Assembly: GCF_019219095.1 (NCBI RefSeq)
Contig: NZ_JAHUWH010000017.1
Location: forward strand, 62,001-126,000
Source: Acidovorax sp. sic0104
Lineage (GTDB): Bacteria; Pseudomonadota; Gammaproteobacteria; Burkholderiales; Burkholderiaceae_C
DNA length: 64,000 nt
Direction of reading: 5' to 3'
Position 1 is the first letter of the stretch. Every line of letters starts with the position of its first letter. The notes beneath the pieces are model-generated. The model worked only from the letters and a program-made list of their open reading frames with translations. It had not been told where the DNA came from and did not search any database. Shown piece after piece: positions 28,856 to 37,543 of this stretch. Position numbers and translations under genes: made by a program.

Positions 28856-29764
28856 ATGCGCATGAATGTCACCCTGCGTCAACTGCATGTCTTCCAGTCC
28901 GTGGCCACGACACGCAACTTCAGCCGCACCGGCGACGCCGTGGGCCTCACGCAGCCGGCCGTGAGCCGGTCCATCACCGAACTGGAAGGCCAGCTGGGCC
29001 TGCAGCTGCTCAACCGCACCACCCGCGAGGTCACGCTGACAGCCGCCGGCCAGCGCCTGGCGGCCCGCCTGCCCCGGGTGCTGGAGGAGCTGGAGAGCAC
29101 CTTGCAGGATGTGCAGGACATGGCCACCGAACGGCGCGGGCGCGTGCGCGTGGCCAGCAGCCCCACCCTGTCGGCCAACCTCCTGCCCGACTGCATCGCA
29201 CAGGCCCAGGTGCGCCTGCCGGGGCTGGAGCTGGTGCTGCTGGACCGCATGCAGAGCGCGGTGCTGGCCAGCGTGCTGTCGGGCGAGGTGGACTTTGGCG
29301 TGGTGATCGACCCTGGCGAGCGCGACGCGCTGCACTGCGAGAGCATCCTGACCGAGCCGTTCTGCCTGGCATGCCTGCCCGGCCACCGCCTCGCCCGCAA
29401 GCGCCAGGTGCGCTGGAGCGACCTGCAGGGCGAGCCCCTGGTGCTGCTGGACCACGACTCCGGCAGCCGCCGCCTGATCGACCGCGCCCTGGCCGAACAC
29501 GGCGTGGCCCACACCGTGGCGCAGGAAGTGGGCCACCCCACCACCATCTTCCGCATGCTCGACGCGGGCCTGGGCATCTCGGTCATCCCCACGCTGGCCC
29601 TGCCCCCGGAAGGCCTGGCCCGCCTGGCCGTGCGCCCGCTGGTGCCGCGCGTGGACCGCGAGGTGATGCTGGTGCACCGCCGCAACCGCGCGCTGTCGCC
29701 CATCGCGCAGGCCGCGTGGGATCTGGTGAAGGCGGTGGCGGCGCAACGCACGGGCGCCGGGTAG
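28856..29764 (+). CDS. LysR family transcriptional regulator
   Basis: A 302-residue LysR regulator. The N-terminal winged helix covers about 3-62 (LRQLHVFQSVATTRNFSRTGDAVG, shown as two parts LRQLHVFQSVATTR and NFSRTGDAVG, then TQPAVSRSITELE), followed by the periplasmic-binding-like effector domain (about 90-295). The likely target is the divergent symporter gene. A second ATG two codons in (28862) is equally possible. The effector is unknown; it is likely to be the transported compound. Confidence 0.92.
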   Translation: MRMNVTLRQLHVFQSVATTRNFSRTGDAVGLTQPAVSRSITELEGQLGLQLLNRTTREVTLTAAGQRLAARLPRVLEELESTLQDVQDMATERRGRVRVASSPTLSANLLPDCIAQAQVRLPGLELVLLDRMQSAVLASVLSGEVDFGVVIDPGERDALHCESILTEPFCLACLPGHRLARKRQVRWSDLQGEPLVLLDHDSGSRRLIDRALAEHGVAHTVAQEVGHPTTIFRMLDAGLGISVIPTLALPPEGLARLAVRPLVPRVDREVMLVHRRNRALSPIAQAAWDLVKAVAAQRTGAG

Positions 29765-29805
29765 CCGTGGCCACCCCGGCGGGTCACAGCCCCGTCATGG
29801 CCCCG

Positions 29806-30726
29806 TCACTGCCCCGCGGAGGCGGCGCCGTCGATGTACTGCTGCAGCCCCCGCGCCAGCGCCTCGAAAGTGCGCTGGCAGCGCGGGCTGCTGCGCAGGT
29901 CTTCGTGCATCACCACCCAGGTCTGCAGCCCTACCGCGAACTGCGGCCCCAGCACGCGCAGCAGCTCGGGCGCGCGCCGCGCCAGCGCCACCTGGCACAC
30001 ACCGATGCCGCACCCCGCCCGCACCAGGGCCAGTTGCGCCAGGTCGCTGTCGCTGCGCAAGGCAAACGACTCGCGGCGCCAGGCTGGCACGGCCTTGCGG
30101 GCTGTGCGCAGGAACGGGGTTTCTTCGTCGAACCCGATGAGGCGGTGGTGCTGCAGGTCCGCCAGCGATGCAGGCATGCCGTGCGCCTGCAGGTAGCGGG
30201 AATGCGCGTAAAGCCCGATGTCCACCACGCCCACGCGCCGGGCGATCAGCGCCTCCTGGCGCGGCTCGGTCATGCGGATGGCGATGTCAGCCTCGCGGTG
30301 CAGCAGGTCCTGCACGCGGTTGCTCAGTACCAGCTCGATGCGCAGTGCCGGGTGGTCGGCCTGCAGTTGCGCCAGGATGGGGGGCAGCACCTCCACGCCG
30401 ATCACCTCGCTGGCCGTCACGCGCACCGTGCCGCGCACACCGTCGCCGTGGCCGCTGGCAGCCCGCACCAGGGCGGCCGCCGAATGGCCCATGGCCTCGG
30501 CGTGCGGCTGCAGCGCAAGGGCCGCCTCCGTGGGCAGCAGGCCTTGCTGCGACCGGGTGAACAGCGTGAGGCCCAGCGCTTGCTCCAGCGCGGCGACATG
30601 GCGGCCCACCGTGGGTTGGGTCACGCCCAGTGCGCGGGCCGCGCCGGAGAGCGAGCCCTCGCGCAACACACCGAGGTAGGAGCGGTACAGCTCCCAGCCA
30701 ACCGGATCATGGGATGCTTGAGTCAT
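29806..30726 (-). CDS. LysR family transcriptional regulator
   Basis: A 306-residue LysR regulator. The helix-turn-helix near residues 15-50 reads LREGSLSGAARALGVTQPTV and is followed by a type 2 periplasmic-binding effector domain. The DNA-binding motif GVTQPTVGRHVAALE departs slightly from the usual QPAVSRxI. It is divergent from an NAD-dependent epimerase-like gene. The 14-bp palindrome ATACATAAATGTAT overlaps its own start codon, which suggests direct autorepression. Confidence 0.92.
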   Translation of the reverse strand: MTQASHDPVGWELYRSYLGVLREGSLSGAARALGVTQPTVGRHVAALEQALGLTLFTRSQQGLLPTEAALALQPHAEAMGHSAAALVRAASGHGDGVRGTVRVTASEVIGVEVLPPILAQLQADHPALRIELVLSNRVQDLLHREADIAIRMTEPRQEALIARRVGVVDIGLYAHSRYLQAHGMPASLADLQHHRLIGFDEETPFLRTARKAVPAWRRESFALRSDSDLAQLALVRAGCGIGVCQVALARRAPELLRVLGPQFAVGLQTWVVMHEDLRSSPRCQRTFEALARGLQQYIDGAASAGQ

Positions 30727-30738
30727 ACATAAATGTAT
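30725..30738. promoter_or_regulatory. Palindrome overlapping the LysR start codon
   Basis: ATACAT-AA-ATGTAT is perfect and covers the start codon of the LysR gene at 30726. It also lies 87 bp upstream of the epimerase start, so a protein bound there could repress one gene and activate the other. Confidence 0.5.
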
Positions 30739-30824
30739 AGCCTCGCACCTGTTTTCAGTAATTTCATTTTGCCGACACCCCGCGCACACTGCCCTGCATC
30801 GCAACAGTTTCGAGGAGTGGTCTG

Positions 30825-31868
30825 ATGGCACACGGCAACAAGGTTCTGGTTCTGGGCGCCACGGGCGGCATCGGTGGCGAGGTGGCGCGACAGTTGCGCG
30901 GCGCGGGCTGGCAGGTGGTGGCGCTGCACCGCAGTGCACCGCATGCGGGCGAGCAGCGTGACGGCATGGCGTGGCGGCGCGGCGACGCCATGCGCCCCGA
31001 GGACGTGCTGGCCGCCGCCGAGGGCTGCGCCGTGATCGTGCACGCCGTCAACCCGCCGGGCTACCGGCGCTGGGGCGAGCTGGTGCTGCCCATGATCGAC
31101 AACACCATCGCCGCCGCCACCGCCGTGGGCGCTTCGGTGGTGCTGCCCGGCACGGTCTACAACTACGGGCCCGATGCGTTTCCGGTACTGCGTGAAGACG
31201 CGCCGCAACGCCCCCTGACCCGCAAGGGCGCCGTGCGTGTGGAACTGGAACGGCGACTGCAACAGGCCACCGTGCCGCACCCGCTGACGCCTGCGACCTG
31301 CCGCGTGATCATCGTGCGTGCGGGCGACTACTTCGGGCCGCAGGTGGGCAACAGCTGGTTCGCGCAGGGCCTGGTCAAGCCCGGCAGGCCCGTCGCCATG
31401 GTCTCGCTGCCAGGCAATGCCGGCGTGGGCCACCAGTGGTCCTACCTGCCCGACGTGGCGCGCACCATGGTGCAGCTGATCGAGCGACGTGCCGACCTGC
31501 CGGGGTTCGCCCCGTTCCACATGGCCGGGCACTGGGACGCGGACGGCCAGCAGATGGCCGGCGCGATCCGCCGCGCCGTGGTGACCAGCGGCGGCGCGCA
31601 GCCCGCTGTGCGTGCGTTTCCATGGTGGCTGGTCGCGCTGGCTTCGCCGTTCGTGGCCACCTTGCGCGAACTGCGCGAGATGCGCTACCTGTGGCGCGAG
31701 CCCGTGCGCATGGCCAACGACAAGCTGCGGGCCGTCCTGGGCACCGAGCCCCACACGCCGCTCGACGAGGCCGTGCGGACCACGCTGCTGGGGCTGGGCT
31801 GCCTGCCCACGGATCCATCCGTCAAAGCCCCAGAAACCCCGCAATCACCAGCCCGGCTTCCAGCGTGA
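30825..31868 (+). CDS. NAD(P)-dependent epimerase/reductase (extended SDR)
   Basis: A 347-residue Rossmann protein. The dinucleotide loop GATGGIGGEVARQL lies at residues about 11-24, and a TVYNYGPDA segment near 109-117 supplies the catalytic tyrosine of extended SDRs. The C-terminal part (about 230-330) is atypical and helical. Homologues include nucleoside-sugar epimerases and NmrA-like oxidoreductases; the substrate is not evident. It is divergent from a LysR gene, which probably controls it. Its 3' end overlaps the convergent NUDIX gene by 47 bp. Confidence 0.85.
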   Translation: MAHGNKVLVLGATGGIGGEVARQLRGAGWQVVALHRSAPHAGEQRDGMAWRRGDAMRPEDVLAAAEGCAVIVHAVNPPGYRRWGELVLPMIDNTIAAATAVGASVVLPGTVYNYGPDAFPVLREDAPQRPLTRKGAVRVELERRLQQATVPHPLTPATCRVIIVRAGDYFGPQVGNSWFAQGLVKPGRPVAMVSLPGNAGVGHQWSYLPDVARTMVQLIERRADLPGFAPFHMAGHWDADGQQMAGAIRRAVVTSGGAQPAVRAFPWWLVALASPFVATLRELREMRYLWREPVRMANDKLRAVLGTEPHTPLDEAVRTTLLGLGCLPTDPSVKAPETPQSPARLPA

Positions 31869-32655
31869 AAAGGCCTTGCGCCACCTGATCGCGCACGGCA
31901 TCGGTCGGCAACAGGTCGAACCGCTCGACCTCGCCGTCCTGGTTGCAGGGCTGCATGCCTTCGGGCACCTCGGCGCGAAACCAGTCGATGCGCTCGAGCA
32001 TGTAGCCCGCGCCACCGCCTTCGCGGCTGGGGCGGCTGAAGTCGACATGGCCGCCGTGCCGCAGGGCCGTGAGCGCCCCTACCCGCAGTCCCGCCTCTTC
32101 CCAGGTTTCACGCGCGAGCGCCTCGGGCAGCGTGTCGGCGGCCGACACCATGCCACCCATCAGCGTGTCCCACAGGCCGGGGTTGTTGGGCTTGGTCATG
32201 GAGCGCTTTTGCACCCACATGCGACCATCAGGCGCCAGGCCCACCAGGTGGACCGCGCGGGTGGTGATGCCCAGCACGCGCACGGCGCCGCGCTCCACCG
32301 TGCCCACGACCTGGCCCGCCGGGTTGCACACAGCCAGTTGCTCGTCGCGCCAGGGGCCGCACAGCCCCGCGTCGCGCACAGCCGCCGCCAGCGTGTTGAG
32401 CGCATCGGTCGTGGCATCGGCAGGCACATCGAGGCACCATGCCATGGCACCCGAATGCTCCTTATTTGATAGCTTATAGCGCTTATCCAGCAAGCGCTGG
32501 TGGCTGATCTGGTTCAAAAATCCTTCCGCCAGCGACCCCACCACCTGCCCCGCCGCCACCAACGGCTGGCGGGGCTGCGCAGGCGGGCGCCGGGCGGACT
32601 GCCGCGCGCCCGCCACCCAGGCCTCGAACGACAGGTTCTGCACAACAGCGCTCAC
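31822..32655 (-). CDS. NUDIX hydrolase with DUF4743-type N-terminal domain
   Basis: A 277-residue protein. Residues about 1-125 match the DUF4743 region of thiamine-pyrophosphokinase-related NUDIX proteins. A NUDIX domain follows with the box GGMVSAADTLPEALARETWE, then EAG, near residues 170-192. It probably cleaves a nucleoside-diphosphate-linked compound. The GTG start at 32655 overlaps the stop of the upstream oxidoreductase (GTGA), so translation is coupled. Its 3' end overlaps the convergent epimerase gene by 47 bp. A dispersed repeat at 32459-32500 encodes an in-frame segment between the two domains. Confidence 0.87.
   Translation of the reverse strand: MSAVVQNLSFEAWVAGARQSARRPPAQPRQPLVAAGQVVGSLAEGFLNQISHQRLLDKRYKLSNKEHSGAMAWCLDVPADATTDALNTLAAAVRDAGLCGPWRDEQLAVCNPAGQVVGTVERGAVRVLGITTRAVHLVGLAPDGRMWVQKRSMTKPNNPGLWDTLMGGMVSAADTLPEALARETWEEAGLRVGALTALRHGGHVDFSRPSREGGGAGYMLERIDWFRAEVPEGMQPCNQDGEVERFDLLPTDAVRDQVAQGLFTLEAGLVIAGFLGL
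32459..32500 (+). repeat. Dispersed two-hairpin repeat, copy 8 (inside NUDIX gene)
   Basis: TTATTTGATAGC, then TTATAGCGCTTATCCAGCAA and GCGCTGG. The second hairpin AGCGCTT...AAGCGCT is perfect. The copy is translated on the opposite strand as a basic inter-domain linker. Confidence 0.75.
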
Positions 32656-33635
32656 AGCGTGAGGATGGTGCAGCCAGTGGTCTTGCGGGCTTCGAGGTCG
32701 CGGTGCGCCTGCTGCACATCGGCCAGCGGGTAGCGCTGGTCGATGTGGATCTTGACCTGGCCGCTGGCCACCACCGCGAACAGGTCGTCGGCCATGGCCT
32801 GCGTGCTCTCGCGCGTGGCGATGTGGGTGAACAGCGTCTGGCGCGTGACGTAGAGCGAGCCCTTGGCACCGAGGGAGCCGGGCGCGAACGCCGGTGCGGG
32901 GCCCGAGGCATTGCCGAAACTGGCCATCAGGCCGAAGGGCCGCAGGCAGTCGAGGGACTTGTCCCACGTATCCTTGCCCACCGAGTCGTAGACTACCTTC
33001 ACGCCCTTGCCGCCGGTGATCTCCTTCACGCGGGCCGCGAAATCCTCTTGTTGATAGTTGATGGCGTGCGCCGCGCCGTTGGCCAGGGCCAGCTGGCATT
33101 TCGCGTCGGAGCCTGCCGTGCCGATGAGCTGCAGGCCCAGCGCCTTGGCCCACTGGCTGGCGATCAGGCCCACCCCACCCGCAGCAGCGTGGAACAGCAC
33201 ATGGTCGCCGGGCTGCAGGCCTTCCACCGGCAGCGTTTTCTTGAGCAGGTACTGTGCTGTCAGGCCCTTGAGCATCATGGCCGCGCCGGTCTCGAAGCTG
33301 ATGGCGTCGGGCAGCTTGCACACCGTCTTGGCGGGCATCACGCGCACTTCGCAGTAGCTGCCGGGCGGCTGGCTGGCATAGGCCGCTCGGTCGCCCGCCT
33401 TCAGGTGCGTGACGCCCTCGCCCACCGCCTCGACCACACCGGCGCCTTCCATGCCGATGCCCGCAGGCATCTTCAGCGGGTACAGGCCCGTGCGGTGGTA
33501 CACGTCGATGAAGTTCAGGCCGATGGCGTGGTGGCGGATGCGGATCTCGCCGGGGCCGGGCGCGCCCACGGTGACATCGGCCAGGTGGAGTTCTTCGGGA
33601 CCGCCGTGCTGGCGGATCTGGACGGCAAGGCTCAT
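32652..33635 (-). CDS. Quinone oxidoreductase (zinc-free MDR family)
   Basis: A 327-residue medium-chain reductase resembling E. coli QorA, an NADPH:quinone one-electron reductase. The N-terminal GroES-like part has GLNFIDVYHRTGLYP at about residues 39-53. The nucleotide loop HAAAGGVGLIASQWAK lies near 145-160. There are no structural or catalytic zinc ligands, as expected for this branch. AGGAGA sits nine bases before the ATG. It is coupled to the downstream NUDIX gene by an overlapping stop/start. Confidence 0.93.
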   Translation of the reverse strand: MSLAVQIRQHGGPEELHLADVTVGAPGPGEIRIRHHAIGLNFIDVYHRTGLYPLKMPAGIGMEGAGVVEAVGEGVTHLKAGDRAAYASQPPGSYCEVRVMPAKTVCKLPDAISFETGAAMMLKGLTAQYLLKKTLPVEGLQPGDHVLFHAAAGGVGLIASQWAKALGLQLIGTAGSDAKCQLALANGAAHAINYQQEDFAARVKEITGGKGVKVVYDSVGKDTWDKSLDCLRPFGLMASFGNASGPAPAFAPGSLGAKGSLYVTRQTLFTHIATRESTQAMADDLFAVVASGQVKIHIDQRYPLADVQQAHRDLEARKTTGCTILTL

Positions 33636-33787
33636 GGACTGGGTCTCCTGGAATGGGGGATGCAAAACAACGGCGGCCATCCTGCCACGAATCCCGTCCC
33701 CTTGCCGCCCGCGGGCAACCGCCATTCGCCAAGGACTTTGGCACACCGGGCAGCACTGCCGGCAGCGCACCGTTACAGTGCAGCCCC

Positions 33788-34690
33788 ATGACACAAAAAC
33801 TGACGCCCGGCACGGCGGCGATGCTGGTGATTCCGCCGATGCTGTGGGCCGGCAATGCCGTGGTGGGACGGCTAGTGCACGAGCTGATTTCGCCCATCGC
33901 CCTGAACTTCATCCGCTGGGTCCTGGCCTTCGGCGTACTGCTGCCGCTGGCGCACGGCGTGCTGCGCAAGGACAGCCCGCTGTGGCCACATTGGCGCCGC
34001 TATGCGCTGCTGGGGCTGCTGGGCATCGGCCTGTACAACGCGTTCCAGTACATGGCGCTGCAGACCTCCACCCCCATCAACGTGACGCTGGTGGGCTCCA
34101 GCATGCCGGTATGGATGCTGGCCGTGGGCAGCCTGTTCTTCGGCGTGCGCGTGACGCAGCGCCAGTTGCTGGGCGCGCTGCTGTCGATCTGCGGCGTGCT
34201 GCTGGTGCTCAGCCGGGGGGAATGGGCGCAGTTGCTGGCCTTCCGCCTCGTGCCAGGGGACCTGTTCATGATGCTGGCCACCATCTCATGGGCGTTCTAC
34301 AGCTGGCTGCTCTCGCGCACCACCGAGCCCACCCGCATTCGTGGCGACTGGGCTGCTTTCCTGATGGCGCAGATGGTGTTCGGCCTGGCGTGGTCCGGCA
34401 GCTTTGCGGGCGTGGAGTGGGCCACGGGCCACTTTCACGCGACATGGGGCTGGCCGCTGGTGGCCGCGCTGGTGTTCATCGCGGTGGGGCCCGCCGTGCT
34501 GGCCTACCGCTTCTGGGGAGTGGGTGTGCAGCGCGCAGGGCCTGCGGTTGCGGGCTTCTTCGTGAACCTCACGCCGCTGTTCGCCGGCATCCTGTCCGCC
34601 GCGTTCCTGGGAGAGACTCCGCAACTCTTTCACGGCGTGGCGTTCGCGCTGATCGTGGGCGGGATCGTCGTCTCTTCCAGAAAGGCCTAG
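33788..34690 (+). CDS. DMT-family transporter with EamA repeats
   Basis: A 300-residue inner-membrane protein with ten predicted helices arranged as two EamA repeats: residues about 10-145 and 155-295. The first repeat holds PPMLWAGNAVVGRL and the second AGFFVNLTPLFAGILSAAFLGE. The family exports metabolites such as amino acids; the substrate is unknown. It is divergent from the quinone oxidoreductase gene and convergent with a GGDEF/EAL gene, 68 bp apart. The ATG at 33788 gives the standard length. Confidence 0.9.
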   Translation: MTQKLTPGTAAMLVIPPMLWAGNAVVGRLVHELISPIALNFIRWVLAFGVLLPLAHGVLRKDSPLWPHWRRYALLGLLGIGLYNAFQYMALQTSTPINVTLVGSSMPVWMLAVGSLFFGVRVTQRQLLGALLSICGVLLVLSRGEWAQLLAFRLVPGDLFMMLATISWAFYSWLLSRTTEPTRIRGDWAAFLMAQMVFGLAWSGSFAGVEWATGHFHATWGWPLVAALVFIAVGPAVLAYRFWGVGVQRAGPAVAGFFVNLTPLFAGILSAAFLGETPQLFHGVAFALIVGGIVVSSRKA

Positions 34691-34758
34691 CGCGCGGCCG
34701 CCGACGCTGCACGGGCCCCTTCGACACCGGCAGCAAGGCAGCTGCCGAACCAGGCATG

Positions 34759-37446
34759 CTATGAGCGAGCCTCCGGCGAGGCAGCGTCTTCTTCGCCCGC
34801 TGCCGTGCGCAGCAAGGCCTCCAACGTGGCCACCGGCCCCGGCATGCCCAGCAGATAGCCCTGGAACAGCTGGCAGCCGTACTCGGCCAGCACGGCCTTC
34901 TGCGCCGGTGTCTCCACGCCTTCTGCGATCACGTCCAGCTCCAGGTTGCGGGCCATGCCGATGATGGTCTGCACGATGACGTCGTCGGTATGCCGCACCC
35001 CGAGGTTGTGCACGAACGACTGGTCGATCTTGAGCTGGTCGAGCGGCAGCCGCGTGAGGTAGGCGAGCGACGAGTAGCCCGTGCCGAAGTCGTCCACCGA
35101 AAAGCGCACGCCCTTGGTCTTGAGCAGGCCCATCTTGGCCACCGTGTCGTCCACGTTGTCGAGCACCAGCGACTCGGTGAGCTCCAGCTTGAGCAGGTGG
35201 GGCCGCGCGCCGGTCTCGCGCAGCACCTCGACCACGCGGGCCACGAAGTCGCGCTGGCGGAATTGCCGTGCGCTCACGTTGACGGACAGCTGCACGTGCC
35301 GGTAGCGGGCGTCGTTCTGCCACTGTGCCAGTTGCTCGCACGCGGTGCGCAGTACCCAGTGGCCCATGGGCACGATGAGCTCGCTCTCTTCGGCCACGCT
35401 GATGAAGGCACCGGGCGCGACCAGGCCACGCTCGGGGTGCTGCCAGCGGATCAAGGCTTCGGCGCCGACGATGCGGCCGTCCAGATGGAACTGGGGCTGG
35501 TAGTGCAAGACGAACTGGCGTCCCGTCAGCGCCAGTTGAAGGTCGCTTTCGAGTTGCGCGCGCACGCTGATCGCGATCTGCATCTGAGGGTCGAAGAAGC
35601 ACAGCGCGTTGCGGCCCTGTGACTTGACCTGGTACATGGCAATGTCCGCCTGCTTGAGCAGATCGACCGATGGCTGCAGCGTGCCGCCCATCAGGGTGGC
35701 GCCGATGCTGGGGGTGCTGTGGTGGGTGTGCCCGTTCAGCGAATACGGCACGTTGAGCTTGCGCAGGATCTTCTGGCCAACGCGGCGGGCGTACGCGGCG
35801 GCCTCTTCGCTGTGCAGCGACAGCTCGTGCAGCATGACCACGAACTCGTCGCCCCCCAGCCGCGCCACGGTGTCCTCGCGGCGCACGCAGGTCTTCAGAC
35901 GCTCGGCCACCTGGCGCAGCAGCATGTCGCCCACTTCGTGCCCCAGGGTGTCGTTCAGCGTCTTGAAGTGGTCCAGGTCCAGGAACAGCAGCGCGCCGTA
36001 TTGCCCGCTGCGCACGCTGGCAGCGATCACCTGCTGCATGCGGTCCATCAGCAGGCGGCGGTTGGGCAGGTTGGTCAGCGGGTCGTAGAACGCCAGGCTC
36101 TCGATCTCGGCGCTCGCGCGGCGCAGGGCCGTCACGTCGTGGTAGGTGATCACGAGCCCACCTTCGGGCGTGGGGCGCTCGGTGATCTGGATGGTGCGGC
36201 CGTTGGGCAGCACCTGCTCGTGCGGCTCCAGGTGCTGGTTTTGCTTGAGAAGGCGCTGCTCCACCCAGCGCATGCGCTCATCATCGCTGGCACGCGGCAT
36301 ATGGTGCCTGGAGGTTTCCTCCATCACGCGGCGAAAGGGCACCGTGGGCGCCATCACGGTGCGCATCCACGGGAAGATCTCTTCGAACCGGCTGTTCCAC
36401 TGCACCACTCGGTTCTGTGCATCGAGCAGCAGAAATCCGCTCACCATGGACTCGAGCGCCTGGTCGAGCGTGGCCTTGGACTGCGCGATGGCGATCCGCG
36501 CCTGCGACAGCCGGTCCAGATACCGCAGCGCCAGCCAGCCGGCGGCCAGGATCATGGCGGCGAACAGCATGCCCGTGAGCCCGATCGCGGTGCTCTGCTG
36601 GCGCCACCCAGACAGCGCATCGCTGCGCGGCACGCTCGCCGAGATGCGCAGGTCCTGGTACAGGATGGGCCTGTAGACCACGAACGCAGGCTCACCACTG
36701 AGGCGGGCCGGCGCGCTCCAGGACGGCCCGTCAAGCGCCGCTTCCGCCAGCGGCGGGCTGAGTGTGGGCGCCACGTTTTCCTCGCGGTGGGGCACGCTCA
36801 GCAGCAGCTGCCCGCCCGCGCGCTCCAGCGTCACCTGCAGGCCGCTGATGTCCACGCCCTGGACCAGCACCGAGCTGAGCGCGCTCACCGGCAGCTCGGC
36901 AATGGCGATCACGCGCGCGCTATCGGCCATGCGCAAGTGGCGCGCGAAGTACAGCACGCGCTCGGCCGTCGCAAAGCTCACGACCGGCGGGCTGATCATC
37001 AAGGTGGAGACCGGCTGCTGGAGCACCGATTCAAGGAAACCGGCGGGCAATTGCACCGCCAGCGCGCTGCCAGAGGCGTCGGACGAGGCGATGATCTTGC
37101 CCTGGGCATCGAGCAGCGCCACGTACCGCACCATGAGGTTCTGCCGCGCAGAGCTGCGCAGCCGCTGGCTCGCGGACTCCGGATCGATCCAGTCGCTCAT
37201 CGCGCCCGAGAGGCCCAGCAGTTCATCCAGGCTCGCCAGCAGCACATCGACGGAGAGCAGCGAGCGGTTGAGCGCCGCTTCGGCCCCTGCCACGAACCGT
37301 GTGGCCTGCGCCGCGTTGTCGTCCAGCGCCACCTTGCGGGCGTTCCACACCAGCGCTGCAGACACGGCAGCCACCGCCAGCATGAACACCGCCACTGCGG
37401 CCCAGACGAAGGCCTTGATACGAAGCGGGGTGGTGGACTCGCTCAT
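34759..37446 (-). CDS. Membrane GGDEF/EAL protein with periplasmic sensor and PAS domain
   Basis: An 895-residue c-di-GMP enzyme. A membrane helix (about 12-32) is followed by a 240-residue periplasmic sensor region, a second helix (about 285-305), a PAS domain (about 320-430), a GGDEF domain with intact RLGGDEF near 530, and an EAL domain with EALIRW near 662. The EAL metal and catalytic segments (ELTESL, DDFGTGYSS, AEGVE) are complete, so both synthesis and breakdown are possible. The gene for a DctP-type binding protein lies 97 bp upstream on the same strand with no membrane transporter subunits. That protein probably delivers a ligand signal to the sensor domain. Confidence 0.92.
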   Translation of the reverse strand: MSESTTPLRIKAFVWAAVAVFMLAVAAVSAALVWNARKVALDDNAAQATRFVAGAEAALNRSLLSVDVLLASLDELLGLSGAMSDWIDPESASQRLRSSARQNLMVRYVALLDAQGKIIASSDASGSALAVQLPAGFLESVLQQPVSTLMISPPVVSFATAERVLYFARHLRMADSARVIAIAELPVSALSSVLVQGVDISGLQVTLERAGGQLLLSVPHREENVAPTLSPPLAEAALDGPSWSAPARLSGEPAFVVYRPILYQDLRISASVPRSDALSGWRQQSTAIGLTGMLFAAMILAAGWLALRYLDRLSQARIAIAQSKATLDQALESMVSGFLLLDAQNRVVQWNSRFEEIFPWMRTVMAPTVPFRRVMEETSRHHMPRASDDERMRWVEQRLLKQNQHLEPHEQVLPNGRTIQITERPTPEGGLVITYHDVTALRRASAEIESLAFYDPLTNLPNRRLLMDRMQQVIAASVRSGQYGALLFLDLDHFKTLNDTLGHEVGDMLLRQVAERLKTCVRREDTVARLGGDEFVVMLHELSLHSEEAAAYARRVGQKILRKLNVPYSLNGHTHHSTPSIGATLMGGTLQPSVDLLKQADIAMYQVKSQGRNALCFFDPQMQIAISVRAQLESDLQLALTGRQFVLHYQPQFHLDGRIVGAEALIRWQHPERGLVAPGAFISVAEESELIVPMGHWVLRTACEQLAQWQNDARYRHVQLSVNVSARQFRQRDFVARVVEVLRETGARPHLLKLELTESLVLDNVDDTVAKMGLLKTKGVRFSVDDFGTGYSSLAYLTRLPLDQLKIDQSFVHNLGVRHTDDVIVQTIIGMARNLELDVIAEGVETPAQKAVLAEYGCQLFQGYLLGMPGPVATLEALLRTAAGEEDAASPEARS

Positions 37447-37543
37447 TCAGTGCATGCGCCGGCAACGCGGATGCAGTCTTGCCGCGGGCGCCTTGGCCGG
37501 GGTGTGCGGCCTGTCGCCGTTGTCCTTGCGCGTGGGTTGCTCG

